DNA of 64,000 nt, taken from the NCBI RefSeq assembly GCF_000512585.2, contig NC_089241.1, forward strand, positions 4,420,001 through 4,484,000, in the 5' to 3' direction. The stretch comes from Kwoniella bestiolae CBS 10118. Taxonomy: Eukaryota; Basidiomycota; Tremellomycetes; Tremellales; Cryptococcaceae. Of this stretch, positions 22,152 through 35,288 are shown one piece after another. A model generated the notes under the pieces. The model ran no database searches. It saw only the letters and a program-made list of their open reading frames with translations, and was not told where the DNA came from. Within the stretch, counting starts at the first letter, position 1, and the number at the start of each line of letters is the position of its first letter. The position numbers and the translations under genes are program-made.

Positions 22152-23566
22152 ATGTCTCCTCCTCCTGCTCTCCTCTCATCACCCTTCCCTCAAGATCAAC
22201 CCGCAATCCCGCCCCAGCAAGAACAGCTATATGGTCTGACAGAAAAGAAACAACCCAAATGGGAAAAGGTCTTATGGCGTAGACAACCCTTCCCAGATAA
22301 TCACGTCCCACCCGACTTCCTAGCAGAGCTGGATGATCTTCGTGAGTAGTATCTCATGCTCAGGTCGTTCACACCTTCTCCTACGCTCGGATACCATGAA
22401 CCTGACGAGCTACTCTTTACTGTAGCACCTCGACCCATCCCAAAACTCATCCCACTCCTCTTCGCCGCACTTCCTATCTCCCTACATCTATCAGTCATAG
22501 CTCTCTTCCTAGCTATCTTTTACGCCCTGCTGGAAGGAACGGTCTCTCCGGAAGAGGTAGGCTGGAAATGTGTTATCTTCGGATTGAGCGGATGGGCAAT
22601 TCATAAATATGGGTGGGGTATACATCCTACCACACCCCAAGAAGGTCAGTCATCACTCCAAGGAAACTCATATACAGTCCAGCAAGCTGACCCTTTGGAA
22701 CTGTAGCTTCCATTATACCCGCTCCAACACCATTACGAACCCTCATCCTTCCTCCTTTGTTACTGAGTCTACTCAGTCCAGTCCTTGGTACTCTCACCTC
22801 AGCTACGACGAGCGATAGTATCTGGCCCCTAGCCGGCGGACTGGGCTTCGTTCATCTACTCCTTGCCGACTTCCGAACAGGAGAAGATCAACGGGTCAAG
22901 CGAAGGCGGGAAAAGGCAAAGAGGATGAACAGAGCTCATAAGCGAAGAGGAAGTGTGGGTATGATAGAGGTGGAAGAAGGAGAGGAGAAAAGGTATTTTG
23001 ATCAGCTGGAATGTCAGAAGGGAGAGGACTTTACAGCTGATATACATCCAGCCTCACTTCTTCTTTATCTCTCACTTCGGCATTATCTGCTTCGGTGGTA
23101 CTAGCCTCTAGACTTCCCTCAACCTCTCATGTCTTCTCGTTGGTATTGCTGGCGGTAATGTTATTTGCTGGATGGCCACCTATAGCCAAAGGAGTAAGAG
23201 TAAGTATAGTTTACCTCGGGCATAATCAGCTACTCTCTCTCCTTAAAGGCGAAGACAGGGGTACGAAGCTGATGAGTTTCATAGGAAGCCGGAAAGTCAT
23301 TCTCTCTGATATTGACAATATCAATGGCGACGTTATCTATCTCCTTATTCCCTTCGCGCGCTGCCCCTTCTTTTGAATACCGCATATGGGGCCACCAAAT
23401 TATACCAACTACGCCTACACTCATCTTTCTCATCTCATTGAGCCTGGTCAATATCATAGGACCCGTGATGCTTATATACGCTTGGAGGTGGAAAACTAGG
23501 AGAGGCGGAGGGTGGGATGTAGCTGTTGTGAAGCTTCGGAAGGGCAGGGGTGGACCAGTTACGTAG
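22152..23566 (+). CDS. GPI2: GPI-GlcNAc transferase subunit PIG-C/Gpi2
   Basis: PIG-C is a membrane subunit of the ER complex that transfers GlcNAc to phosphatidylinositol, the first step of GPI-anchor synthesis. The N-terminal exon contains WEKVLWRRQPFPDNHVPPDF, the most conserved PIG-C motif. After an intron (about 22340-22427) come TM helices (LIPLLFAALPISLHLSVIAL). The later exon block has LTSALSASVVLASRLPSTSH, the second PIG-C signature, then FSLVLLAVMLFAGWPPI. The last exon holds a TM hairpin (FLISLSLVNIIGPVMLIYAW) and ends WDVAVVKLRKGRGGPVT, stop 23564-23566. An unusual basic/acidic loop (KRRREKAKRMNRAHKRRG) sits between two TM helices. Confidence 0.88.
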
Positions 23567-23886
23567 CATAGATATATATAGATGGTAGATGATGCATTCA
23601 ATTTGTACTTTCACTCTCTCGCAATCTCGCTGTCAGTATGCCGATGTCATTAGTCTTCTTGACAAAGCATGAAATGGCCCAAAGGAAAGAGGTATGAGAA
23701 GTGAGTTGTGTGTAAATGCATGTACAACGCCAATGAAGGCTATGAGAAGTATATCGTACCGTATCATATATAAAGATATTTTGATGTCGTCCATCGTCCA
23801 ACGTCCACTTCCGCCTTTCCTCCCTTCTATCTTTCCTTTATTCCACTGCGCTCGCCCGTCCTCGCGAATTTCTTCGTTCAACCCCT

Positions 23887-24347
23887 CTACACCTTGAACC
23901 CATACCCCCTCATACAGGCTTTATGAGCCTCAATGAACTCCCTACAATTCACATTCCCCTCTCCAGGAGCAGACTTGAGGAAACAATCATCTCTCTTCGA
24001 TTTCGTCTCGGGACATGCGCAACATCTGAGAAAAAGTCAAGAGAAATCAGCTTGAATGTCCATTACCTGCTGAGGATAGGGCGCCGAAAGAAGCTGAAAT
24101 GGCTCATATGATTCAAATAGAATGTGTAAGATGGTTCACTTACGGTTTCAGTCCCTTTGGGTTTAATGGGTTGACATTGTTATTGGATGTATCGGGGGTA
24201 GCTGACCTGGAAGATACAGGTGTGATTTCGCAGCTTTCTCTGCGAATCCAACGATATGTTAGGCTCGATGATTCCCTTTGCCACTTGTTGAGTCATGCTT
24301 GGTAGAGTACGAAGGTAATGGACTCACGATGATCCGAGTAAAGACAT
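23887..24347 (-). CDS. COX17: Copper chaperone Cox17
   Basis: Cox17 carries Cu(I) in the mitochondrial intermembrane space to Sco1 and Cox11 for cytochrome c oxidase assembly. Three exons (first about 20 bases from 24347, a second of 63 bases, last 24025-23887) give 73 residues. NPLNPKGLKPCCACPET contains the Cu-binding CC-x-C motif. Twin Cx9C motifs are seen: C-PETKSKRDD-C and C-REFIEAHKA-C, followed by MRGYGFKV at the C-terminus. All Cox17 landmark residues are present. The loop between the twin motifs is a little longer than in yeast. It is divergent from the LYR-protein gene. Confidence 0.93.
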
Positions 24348-24916
24348 TTTGATCTATTTCACTTTTATATGCGATTCTTTTGGATGTATTCTCGTATGAA
24401 TGTTATACGATGTATGTTGAGAGTAAAGGTTGAGGAGAGACGTAGAGTGGAGGGATGTGGATGATGAGCAAGCACCCAATATTTCCAAAGAATTCCAAAA
24501 AACACAAATCAACAACATCTCCACTTCGGAAGCGGATGAATCCGATGAATCCCACCCCGGCTTAAATGGGTCACACAAATAAATGTAATATATGCATATG
24601 AGGAATGTAACATGAGATGTTCGGGCCGATGACGCGCAGAGTGATATGAGGACAAACCATCCATCAGAAAAAGAGAGAGAGGACGATCAGGGTGAAACGA
24701 GTGGGAAAGATAATCTAAATCGACTCATATTCTTATCTCACTTGTTTACTCTCTCTCTCTTCTTAGTTGTGTCAAGTATAGTCTCACCACTCTCAAAGAG
24801 TTCTTCAACAGGCTCATCAGGTGTAGGGTACATACAACAAGAACAAGGAGGCCCAGTGCTCACAAGATACAAAGAAACGATCAACGATCTTATCAGTTCC
24901 TTATCTTTCAAGCACA
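24348..24916. promoter_or_regulatory. Divergent promoter region COX17 / LYR protein
   Basis: A 569-base gap between two start codons of small mitochondrial proteins. It includes GATGACGCG near 24627 and a pyrimidine run (CTCTCTCTCTTCTTAG) near 24751, likely around the right-hand transcription start. Confidence 0.55.
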
Positions 24917-25671
24917 ATGTCCTCCTTCACACCACTACGACCCCTCTCTTCAGCCATTCGTCAGACATACCGAGGATATGCATCTGTCCTGAACACTCCC
25001 ACAGAGGTAGCTCAGGAACTACCCCTGCGTCTTCAAGCTATCAAGCTGTATAAGGAGGTACGTCACTGTTATGTACTTTCAGCTACTCCTTGCGTCTTCC
25101 CTTGTCTGGACAGGTCATTAAGCTGATACCAATGAGTGACTGAACAGCTACATCGTCTAGGAAGGGACTAGTGAGTCCACATTCTCAATCAGCTGCGATG
25201 TCTAATAGATACGGGAGATTGTACATCAGCTGATCGACGTGTTCTGGTATAGCCCCGATCCGAAATACGATTTCAACAAGCGACTCAGGCGAGCATTTGA
25301 GAGTGAGTACAGGGTACCTTCCTCACTGGAACTCTCAGTTCATGGATTTCCTTACCAAATCCATCAGCTTTTATCTGTGTACCTTTTCCCAAAGTATCAT
25401 TAGACATAGATAAGCTGACAGTCTCGCTTGAATAGAAAATGCAAAAGTCACCGATCCAGAACAGCTGAAGAAACAACTAGAGCTAGGAGAACACATCAAG
25501 AAAGGTCAGTCTCATCTTCCATACTTCAGCTTGTACAATACGATTCTCCTCCCCGGAGAGGTAATCATCAGCTGATACATCCCACCACATATAGAAGTCC
25601 TCGCCTTGATCTCGCTTAAAAAGTTCAGGCATCTACGAAGGACATACCACCCCAACGAAGGGCCCAGATAA
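24917..25671 (+). CDS. LYR-motif protein, LYRM5/ETFRF1-like
   Basis: LYRM5/ETFRF1 is a mitochondrial LYR protein that binds electron transfer flavoprotein and removes its FAD; other LYR proteins assist Fe-S cluster delivery and complex assembly. Five exons give 119 residues: 24917-25057, then exons of 23, 50, 69 and 77 bases, with stop TAA at 25669-25671. The first ~30 residues are Ser/Arg-rich like a targeting presequence. Then come AIKLYKELHRLGRDYPDPKY (LYK in place of LYR), RLRRAFEKNAKVTDPEQL, and LISLKKFRHLRRTYHP. The spacing LGRDYP and the terminal LRR fit ETFRF1 better than LYRM2 or LYRM4. Confidence 0.8.
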
Positions 25672-26150
25672 GGCGTAAGGAGTACAGAGTACAGAGTACG
25701 TCTTCGTCTTCGCCATTCGTCAGCTAGGAATCAACACCACTCCCCGACCCGTCAGCTGACAAGCGATGTGTAGTGTTTTTCGCTTGTCCTCTTCTCTGGT
25801 ATCAGCCGGGAATCATGGATCCATGCATCCATCGATCTAAAATACGATTTCTATTCCGCTCCTCCCCCTCGCTTGGTATCGACCTCCAATTGCTATCGCT
25901 TGCTTCTTTGCTCTTTCTCCGTTACGACCATCACGACTTTCCCTTCTCTTAACTAGTCCCGTTTTGTCCGTATCATGTAGCTTAATCTTTTCCGTTGTTT
26001 ATATTATCTCCTATAGATGTCCGTTGTCTGTTAGCTTTTTTCGTCCATCTACCTAATGCATGCAATATAATGGATCTACTAAGACCGGAATAGGGTATAT
26101 ATAATGAAAGATGCAAGATATACAACAAATGAAACTTCCACTAAACACGA
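25672..26150. other. Convergent 3' region between LYR protein and UTP20
   Basis: About 480 bases between stop codons, pyrimidine-rich in the middle. No coding frame, repeat or RNA gene is evident. Confidence 0.6.
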
Positions 26151-29100
26151 CTAATCACGGTTCCTCCTGAAATTCGACGATTTCTTCTTCCCCTCACTAA
26201 TTTCAAAGACACCAGTCGTAAGTTTACGTTTTTCATTTCATGTCGATATGAGCATCAACACAACTCACTTGAAACTCTTCATTTTCCTCTTCTTCCCCTC
26301 CTTCCCTCTTATCACTTTTTTGGATTTCCTCTCGGCGAATTTCACAGGATCGGTAATTGCCAATTTCACTCTATCCTCTCTTCGTCCCTCTCGTCGATTT
26401 ATGGTTGATCGACGTAACTTCTCCCAGACGGATGAGAAGGCACTGGTTCCTGCCTTGCTTTGAACGAATTCACGAATTTGCATGGAGAGTTGACGTAGTT
26501 CGTCTGTCAAACCAAGATATCAGCTGAGATCCCACTTGGACAGAGTAAATTGAAAAAAATATGAGTGCAGGGGTGAAGGAAGGGAAGAGGAAAGGATTGG
26601 AGAATGAACTTACCAATCTGCCCATCCTCTGTCTTAGCCAGATCACCACCTTCATCCAATATCCTATATATCGGACTGAGAATATGCATCAAATACGTTT
26701 TACCCTGCTTAGCACTCAACGCTTCGTACACTCCAGCGAAGAATCGAAGGATTGATAAGATAGGAGCAGACCATTTCTCCTATATCACATCAAACCCACA
26801 CAATCAGCCATGGAATCCTCATTAGTGAGAAATGCAGCGGTGGGACCACTCACATTAGCCTGGAAGCTATGAGGGGGTGGTCGATTGACCAAAAGATGTC
26901 TAGCAATGAATGACATTCTAGACATCAACCACGAAAGGGGATTCCGTTTATTCTCTTCCTCCTCTTCGTCCTCCGCATCAGCCTGGACATCATCAGCCGT
27001 GGGGAGTTCCTCATCAGTTTCCTGAGTAGCCTATTCAACGTTAATAAGGTATCAGCTATCTCGTCGATTACTTGGTGATTCAGCTGCAAGATCGAACTTA
27101 CCGCCCAGTGCTTAGCAATATTATATAAAACCTTAACAACCTCATCCGACAACTTGCCATCTACAAACGCATATTCACCCTCATCCCCCTTCGAACCATT
27201 GAGTACCAAACATCCTTTCCTAGCTATATCCAATAGTTGATCTTCACCCAAGCTCACATAAGCCGTTTCAGATGAAGGGGAAGTGAAGAAGTTGGCCAAT
27301 AATCTAGCAGCATCGAACCTAACCCATGAATGAGGGAAGAGGAGATGCGAGATGATAGCTTTCCAAGGTAATTCGGAGGTAGTTGAGGAGGATTGCAAGA
27401 TGGCTTTAGCAGTTGAAGATAATGCTTGATGAGGTAATCCATGATCTAACACTACGTCTTCCTCAGACGCTTCAGCCTCGAGCAAGGATTCCGCGCTTTC
27501 TTCAATGACAGGTTGGACGACTTCTACCAGTTGGTCCACTAAACCTTCTCCTTGGCCGGTCTCGACTAACAGGCCAAATACACCCAAGGCAGCCGAAGCG
27601 AGGATGACATTCTCTTTCCTCTGTCCCACCCAAGCTGTCAACACAGCTATCATCTTGGTCCGTCTATCGTCTTCCAACCTCTTCCAGAGGAGCTTAAGTA
27701 ACTCCCCAGCCATCTGACGACATTTCTCCGAATCATCATTCGCAAGTACCACCACCAGCGCCACGAAGAACATATCGCTGTATTCTTCCACCAGATCGTC
27801 CGAGAACTTGAGGAATACATTATTCAGCACTTCCATAACAGACATTCGCCCAGCTTCGAAAGTATATTCCAAATTCCTGGCGAAGAAGGTCATTTGATTC
27901 TTGAGCCTTCCTTTACCCTGAGGATAATCCAGTAAGAAAGCCATGACTGCTCCTCGGCACAGATCTTGGACCTGCGTAGACTGAGAGGTAACCATGATGG
28001 ATGATACCCGTTCCATCAAATCATAAATCTCGGGAACAACGAATTTTCGAGCGATGATTGATCGGAGGATAGTGAACATAGCACTTTGTCTATCTGGTTC
28101 TTCGAGGTCCGGGCTGATCACTTCTAGTAGGTATTTCAACTGGATTTCGGTTACTTCAGATGACTTGCAGTCCCTAAGGATGACAGCAAGGGTTTTGAGC
28201 GCGGTCTGAGCAACTTCAGATTCGGCGGTTCCTCCAGCGTGTTTGATGATTTTGAAGATGTTTGTGATGAAGACCGGTAAAGCAGGTTCGACCTGCGGTA
28301 CGGGACATCGTAGTACCGCTGCAGCAGCCTTTAGAGCAAGAGTGAGGACGTTGGAGGCAGGCGAGTAGAGGGTATTACCAATCGCATTGACCATCGGACC
28401 AAGTCTTGAGAGGATTGATACGTCATCAAAGTCGAATTTACCTCTTCTGAAAGCAGTGACGAATAGGTCTAAGCCGAAGACAACGAATTTATGAGCGTTC
28501 TGAGGATAGAAATCTTCGTTCCCTTTGTTATTCCTCTTCATCTGTACTCGGAAGCTATCAGGGGTTTCGGCAGGTTTGACAGCCTTCTTCTTCGGTTTGA
28601 GGTATGAAGAGTTACCGCTGATCAAGGAATAACAGAGCGATAGGATATCTTCCGGGCCGAGTCGAGGGTTGCTGTTGAGACCAAGGGATATACGTCGAAG
28701 AGCTTCATCAGCCTGCTGCATCTGTTTAACAGCTTGGGAAGAGTGCATGACTTCTCTAAGCGGGGAGAGGATGGTCGACATCTTAGTAGGTGAGACAAGT
28801 TGAGAGAGTAATTGGAACGTGTCGAATCCTCTTGATGTAGCTCCTCTGACTTCTCGCATTTTTGTCTTGAATCCCTCTGAAGCAACGTCTTTACCGCTTT
28901 CACCCCAAATCACCTCAGCCGAGACCGACACCGCAGGTTCTACAGCCTCGTCAAGATCCGAGAAACGATCGGCAGCTTGAGTAGTGGCCATCACGAGGAT
29001 CGCATGGGTAGTCACCGCTAGAACGTGCTTTTGTGGTCCACGTTGAAGAGCAGTCTCCAATTCTTTGATTACTCGGACAAGCCAATCGGGTCCAAGGTAG

Positions 29101-32100
29101 ACAGCGATTTTACAAACCGTGTCTCGAGCGATGTCTCGGGTATCTTGGTCTTTACTTCGTAAGATCTGAGAAACGGTGGTGATCACTCGAAGAACCTCGT
29201 CCGCGCTGGAAGCTCGAGGAAGAGCATGAGCAAGTTTGACCACCGCTAGAGCCAGTGGGATCCTAATATTAATTTCCGTTTCATCCTTGGTAGCGACGAA
29301 TTTGGAGAGGGAAGGGAGTAATTTATTCAAGATGACCTCGGTGATCCTCTCGGGGGATATCCCAACATCCACTTTCGCTTCTTCCTCAGCCTCCTCGTCG
29401 TCTTCATCGGCCTCTTCGCCCTGCTCCGCTTCGGCTGACTTCCCATCGACCTCCATAGCGTTCCCATTTGCTACCGGCGTAGCAAGACTGAATCGGAAAT
29501 TATCGATGATAGCTGAGACCACTCGTATGTATATCTTTTGCTGTTGCGACTTAACACTACCGAGCTTCATGAATCTGCCAATCAAGCTATAATATCTTGA
29601 CCATCTAAGTTCACCTGCCAATCCACCGATGGTCTGAACAGCTTCGTTGATGAGATGATGGTCCGTCACATCCGTTGATCCAGCTACGATGTGTTCCAAG
29701 ATAGGTAAGAACATAGTCGATAAAGTTGATTCCTGTACGTTGTTCTCGGCAGCGAAAGTTCGGAGTCGATGAAGAGCTCTCGCTCGTCTGTGAACTTGGA
29801 TATGGGTGATGTTGGTGAAGAAGGAAGCCTCATCGTCGCCTTCCGCTAGGAGAGGCTGTAGTTCAGCTAATTCAGGTACGCCAGAGCATATCTTGACTGC
29901 ATGGGCGATGATATGGATAGCTTCGTTTCGAACTAACTCTTGCTTCGATCGAAGGGTTTTCCGTATACCTGGCATTATAACATGTTGCAAAGCTTCGACA
30001 TATGGACCTTCGCTCGTTTCTCCAATGGCAGAAATAAACCTCTGCAGCACTGAAGAGGCACTGGTCCTGATTGATAGCTCCTCAGGTTCGTGAAGGTAGA
30101 AAAGCGCACTTCGCAGGATAGATAACCAAGCTTTGCTGCTTTGTGGAAGATCTTCGTCGGACCCATCATTGATCTGAGCATAAGCGGTCAATCGTCTATC
30201 GAAATCTGGTTCATCTAATCTTCTAGCCGAGTAAGCATTAAGCTCTCCAGTGAGGGTGATAGCTTTCTCTAGGCTGGTATCAATCTTGGCGAAAGTCTGC
30301 AGTACCTCGAATAACGCTCTTCTTGAAGATGGGAAGAAGAGAGTTTGGAACAAGTTCGAGATGAGCTCGTAATTCTGGGTGAAATACTTGCTAGAAGGAT
30401 CTGCAAAATCCGGAGATATCGCATACAGTCGCTGTAAAGTGCTGAGGATGTTGGTCTTTGCCTTTTCGGTAGTTTGACGTTGTCTCAGCATTGGAGCAAG
30501 GAGTGAAGCAAGTTCTTGAGCTTGTTGACCATCTGTCACGATCACAGACAGTCGAGATAAGATCGCAAGTAATCGTCGGGTGATATCTTCATTGGCAGAA
30601 GCTTTGAGACGAACGACCAAACCAATCACGTTATCTAACAATACTCGGATATTCGGTAGGAGGACGTCTTCAGTAAGTCCTGGTGTGTTCTCGAGGAGGA
30701 GTGAGTCGATAATGTCGAAGACTCTCAAGATGACTGCTGGCTTGACCTTGACAGCTGTCATACAATTGAAAGCTTTCGGTAATGTCCTTTCATCTTGTCC
30801 AACGAGACTTCGAGCGATATCGGGAGAAGCAGCGATCGTGGCAATCAGCTCCAAGGTACCGGAAGGTGCTTGTGTGTTTTCGACTTCTAGTCTGTCAAGT
30901 CGAGGCGAGATGATTGATGCAAAGATAGTAGGTAGATAAAGGCCGAAGTCGAATTGAACCGACGATCTGAAGAACTGGACCAATCGCTTGAGACCGATTG
31001 ATCTGATATTTCGTAAAGGAGCAAGACCCTTTTCGGTTTCCATATTCAAGTCGTCCGCATTTTCCACATCTTCACCTTCTATGTCGTCCTCGGTGATGAC
31101 ACTAGATTGAGAAAGCTTCTTTTGAGCGTTGGCTACCAGAGCTATAGTGGTTTTAACCAGTCGTGGCCAATGAGGAACGATTTGAGGACCAAGATATCGA
31201 AGTACGTCGGTTAGCAAGGTCAAGAAACCGACTTGTTGTCTACCAGCTACGTTGATGTTGTCCAAATCGTCTCCAAAAGGTTCGAGCATGAGATCGATGA
31301 GGGTCTTGAGTTCATCTTCGGTACATCCGCTGAGCGTATTCAGGACAGCTTGTTTTCTTGCTGTTTGACCTTGAGCTGAACTAGATTTTCCTCGTCGAGA
31401 AGTGATTATACCGTATAACAATCGAATGATGACGGGTAATGCTTCATCACGATGAGCCTGATCGATGATCACAACACGAGTCTTCGCTAAAGCTGATTTC
31501 TCTTGCGATTGAACACCGTAATCTTGCTCCGCGACTGAGAGTCGAAGTCTGGCTAATTCGTCTCTAAACTTTGAATCTTCAAGCAGAGCTTCGAGCGATT
31601 CTCGATAAGGGACCAGTTTGGGTGATTTGTAGGTCATCAGACATTTCAGAGCTAAACCTTGCAGCTTCGGTTCTCCTTTAGCGAGAATATCGAGATACAG
31701 AGTATGTAAGTCGTCACTTCGGTAAGCAGCTTTAGGGTTGACGAATTTTGCCAAAAGTTCAAGGTAAGAAGCTGTTCTCTGTTGCCGCTGTTTGGTTGAC
31801 AGGTGGGATGATCGTTCTTCATCATCATTCTCGTCATTTTGCTGAGCCACTCCAAAAAAGACAGGAATGATCGATCGAGAGTGCTTCTCGGCGATAGATG
31901 GGATGGCAGCAAGGGTAGCCAGAAGTTGGGCTTCGTAATTGAGTACATCAAGTCGATCATGGGATATTTGAGCCTGTCGAAGCATCAGTATCTGATCAAA
32001 ATCCATCGATGTTCATTCCGACGACTCACAGAGATTTCCTGCTGATCCAATTGATCCTCATGAGCTGTTTGTGCCCACACCTTGTTAAGGGTGTTTTTGC

Positions 32101-34875
32101 TCTTTTCAAGGTTGTGGCAATGGAATTCAGCTTCATCTTCGTCCTGCTCTATTCTCTTGGATTCACTCTGGTCGTAGCGCTTTTCAGCCCAGAAAGGTTT
32201 GATCACCCCTAGGTCCAGCATAGATACTCCCTCAGCCGCATCGGTCTTCTGAAGTTCTTCCCAGACTATCTCCCACACGGTTTCCCCCTGTTTTTCAGCT
32301 ATCGATGAAAGTGCTGTGATGGTTTCCGCATAGATGGGCCGGAAGTTGACTTTGAGCTGGGATACAAGGTATGTAATTACTCCTTTGAGAAGTTGACTCC
32401 ATTCTTTGGTGGTAGTGGCAGACAACGACAGGACACCTCGAGCAAGACGAGCAATGCTGGTCGTTCGCTCTCGAACATTCTTGAGAGTCATCTCGGAAGA
32501 CTCGACGGCTGCGCACAGCGACCAGATTCCGCTCGGCGATGGTACGTGATCTTCCGCGTTGGCTGGGGGTGATGTCGAAGAGACTGATGAAAGGATTTGT
32601 AAAGTAGAGAGACGCATCTCGGAATCTGCTGAGAGCAGATTTGGGAGGAAGAGGTCCAGGATGTGATCTTCCGATAAGCTGAAAAGACTGTCAGCAGAGG
32701 AGATTGGCAACAAAGCGCTGTGAACACTTACTTGATCTCGCTAGACCCTCGATCTACCAATGATGCACAGGCAGATAACACTTCTCTATTCCAATACAGC
32801 TTCTCAATGATCTCTCCCAGCTTGCCTTCATCCACCAATAGGGTCTTCAGTCCTGTGTCCGCAATCGCTTTTGGGCTGTCTAGTGTGTCTTGAGCAGCTC
32901 GAAGTAATGATCCCAGCAGGTGACTATCATTCCAAGCTCCATTCTGAGACCAGCTATCTCTCAAGTCGGTCACTTCCTTGCCATTAATGGCAGTCAACGT
33001 TGAACTGATTAAGTTGGTGAGATGAGGCGCGAATTGATCGGCATCGGATGGTAGGGCAGGGATCAATTTTAATATCTGGCCTAAAATCCTTCTATCGTTC
33101 ACAATTTCTAATCCCTTCTCACTAAGTTGCTTCAGAAGCCCCGCAAGCGCAGAAATGAACGTTTGTCGCCATCGTCCTCCTTGTACGTTTGAAAGTCCTC
33201 CAGAGAGATAACCAGCAGAAGCGAGATTGTTCAGTAGGACAAGAGTGGATAAAGGAACATTTTGCAAAGAGGGAAGTGATGTTCTACGCGGAACATGTCA
33301 ACTTTAATCGTCTGTAACTAAAATGCGACACTCACTTGGCGATGTGTGAAAGCAAGAATTGTTCGATACCAGGCCATTTGAGAACGATCAGAGCGTTGGC
33401 GAAGGCAAAGCATTCTCGATTGTCCTGAGAAAGAGATGTGTAAGCTTACTTCAAAGCAGTGGAACTCAGAGTGGAAGAAGGCTCACCAGTTGATTCCACA
33501 GATTCTCGATTAGGCCTACACCCGGACTCAGCCAATGTTGAAGCTGTCCAGCTTGCAAGCATCCAACTAAACAAGCTACCATAGCTTTTCTCCATATATC
33601 TCGTAATTCCCTTTCTGTGTCCTCCAGATTCTCCTGAGATAGAGACGCTTCTGATGCCAGGTGAGGCAGAAAGGCTTGTAGACGTTGCATGAGGGGTTTG
33701 AGCAGAGGTTCAGGGAATCGTTTCCCCTTTCTTGTCAAAAGGAAAGTTGACAGTACCCTAAGTACTGTAGATGAAGAGATGAGCGAGATGGAAGAAGATG
33801 ACGACGAAGATCCAGCTGCAGAGGGCGATTGGTCCAGACGAGCTACGACAGAATCGATGATAGGTCTGATAGTGCTAGTCGAACAATGATGTATCAGAGC
33901 AGTGCTGACCATATTCACTGTGGCGAGTTGCTGTTCCGAGGGATCTGCGATGAGTCGATCAAGCAGTATTTCGTATATCGCTATAGCTCTTGAATGCAGT
34001 TGACCGTTTGTTCCCTTCAAACTATGGCTCCATACAGCTTCCATGCCTTCCGTTTCCTCTTCAAGCAGGACATCCATCAGTCTTTGTAATCCTTCTGATC
34101 TGGCTTTTCTAACGACCCCGACCCAAGCGTCCGCGACACACTTCCTGACATATCGTTTGTTCTCCCTTGGTCTCAGATATGGTCTGACTTCTTTCCATGT
34201 CACTCGTAAGACATTTTGAGACGATTCGTCGGATTTGAGTAGGGAAGAGGCGATACTTCTGAGAATGAGGGAGAGGGTTGAATAGGTCCGTTCGACTAGC
34301 TTGGGGTCTAATGCTCGCAGAGCACCGACCCGTAAGAGGTGTTTGGTTGTTTCTGGTATATACTGTATTGCTTCTCCCAGACAGGTCTCGAAGAGAGCTT
34401 GATGAAGGTAAAGAGCTGAATCTAAACCTGAATGGGTATACTCCTGTCCTTCCTGGAGTTTAGAGTAATAGTCGGAGAAAGTTTGTTGAATGACTGGAAG
34501 GTTGTATAATGTGATTGGTAAGGTGGATGAAAGGGGTATGAGAGCCCGCTGGAGGTCTTGGTAAGGTGTTGTGAGATCGAGAAGCGACAAACGATCGATC
34601 TCTGCGGTAAGAGGGGTATGCTGTCGAGTGTTGCATCTCAGTATTATTCTGGTTTGTATACCTCGATGAACTCAAATGACTTACACTCTGCTCTGTATCC
34701 TCATCGAAGATCTCTTTCTCCCATCCCAGTCCTCTCTGCTTCCCTACATCTACCGATATGTTCTTTATCTGTTCATTGTACGTAGCATACTGAATCCACA
34801 TAATTCATCAGTGATGTCAATGTCAGATCAGAACGGGCAACTCACCCTGAACCTTTTCTGAGGTGGTTCGGCCAT
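26151..34875 (-). CDS. UTP20: U3 snoRNA-associated protein Utp20 (small-subunit processome)
   Basis: Utp20 is a giant HEAT-repeat scaffold of the nucleolar SSU processome, needed for 18S rRNA maturation. A 30-base first exon (MAEPPQKRFR, from 34875) splices in phase 0 to YATYNEQIKNISVDV. The bulk lies in one exon of about 4.9 kb (31973-27102). Family-specific blocks include DDLHTLYLDILAKGEPKLQG, LKCLMTYKSPKLVPYRE, and HRDEALPVIIRLLYGIITSR followed by VLNTLSGCTEDELKTLIDLM. HEAT-like helices run throughout, with an acidic insert near 29390-29440. The basic C-terminus GKEGKKRKMKSF splices to NEGKKKSSNFRRNRD, stop 26151-26153, as in other Utp20 proteins. Divergent from the GET5-like gene. Confidence 0.93.
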
Positions 34876-35288
34876 ATTCTTTTACTGGTTTGCTTGTGGT
34901 CCTCGATCTCTAGTCCCGCAGCTATTACTTCTAGCCTGACAAGAGGTGAGGTAAAGCCCTTGATTACTGTATGATATCAAGCAAGTTGAGTATTCAAAGT
35001 GAAATATTTTCAACAAGAGCAGCTGTTTTCAAGAATCGCAAAATAAATCTCTGAACCGGAAAGTGTGATTTTCCCACGGTGTATATTGCGGACACGTGTT
35101 TGCCACTCATTCCGTATCATTTAATTGGGCTCCGCACTGACCACTTCTCAGGTTATAACGGTCCAACACGTCAAAATGACATAGTTAACATGCACCAATA
35201 ATTCAGTTCACTCATTCACAATCATATATCATACCACTCTTCTCTCTTCTCTTCTACTATATTCATACACAGCAGAAGAGACCACACA
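34876..35288. promoter_or_regulatory. Divergent promoter region UTP20 / GET5-like
   Basis: A 413-base gap between start codons. A TCTTCTCTCTTCTCTTCT pyrimidine tract (about 35238-35256) lies just upstream of the right-hand ATG and probably marks its transcription start. Confidence 0.55.
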
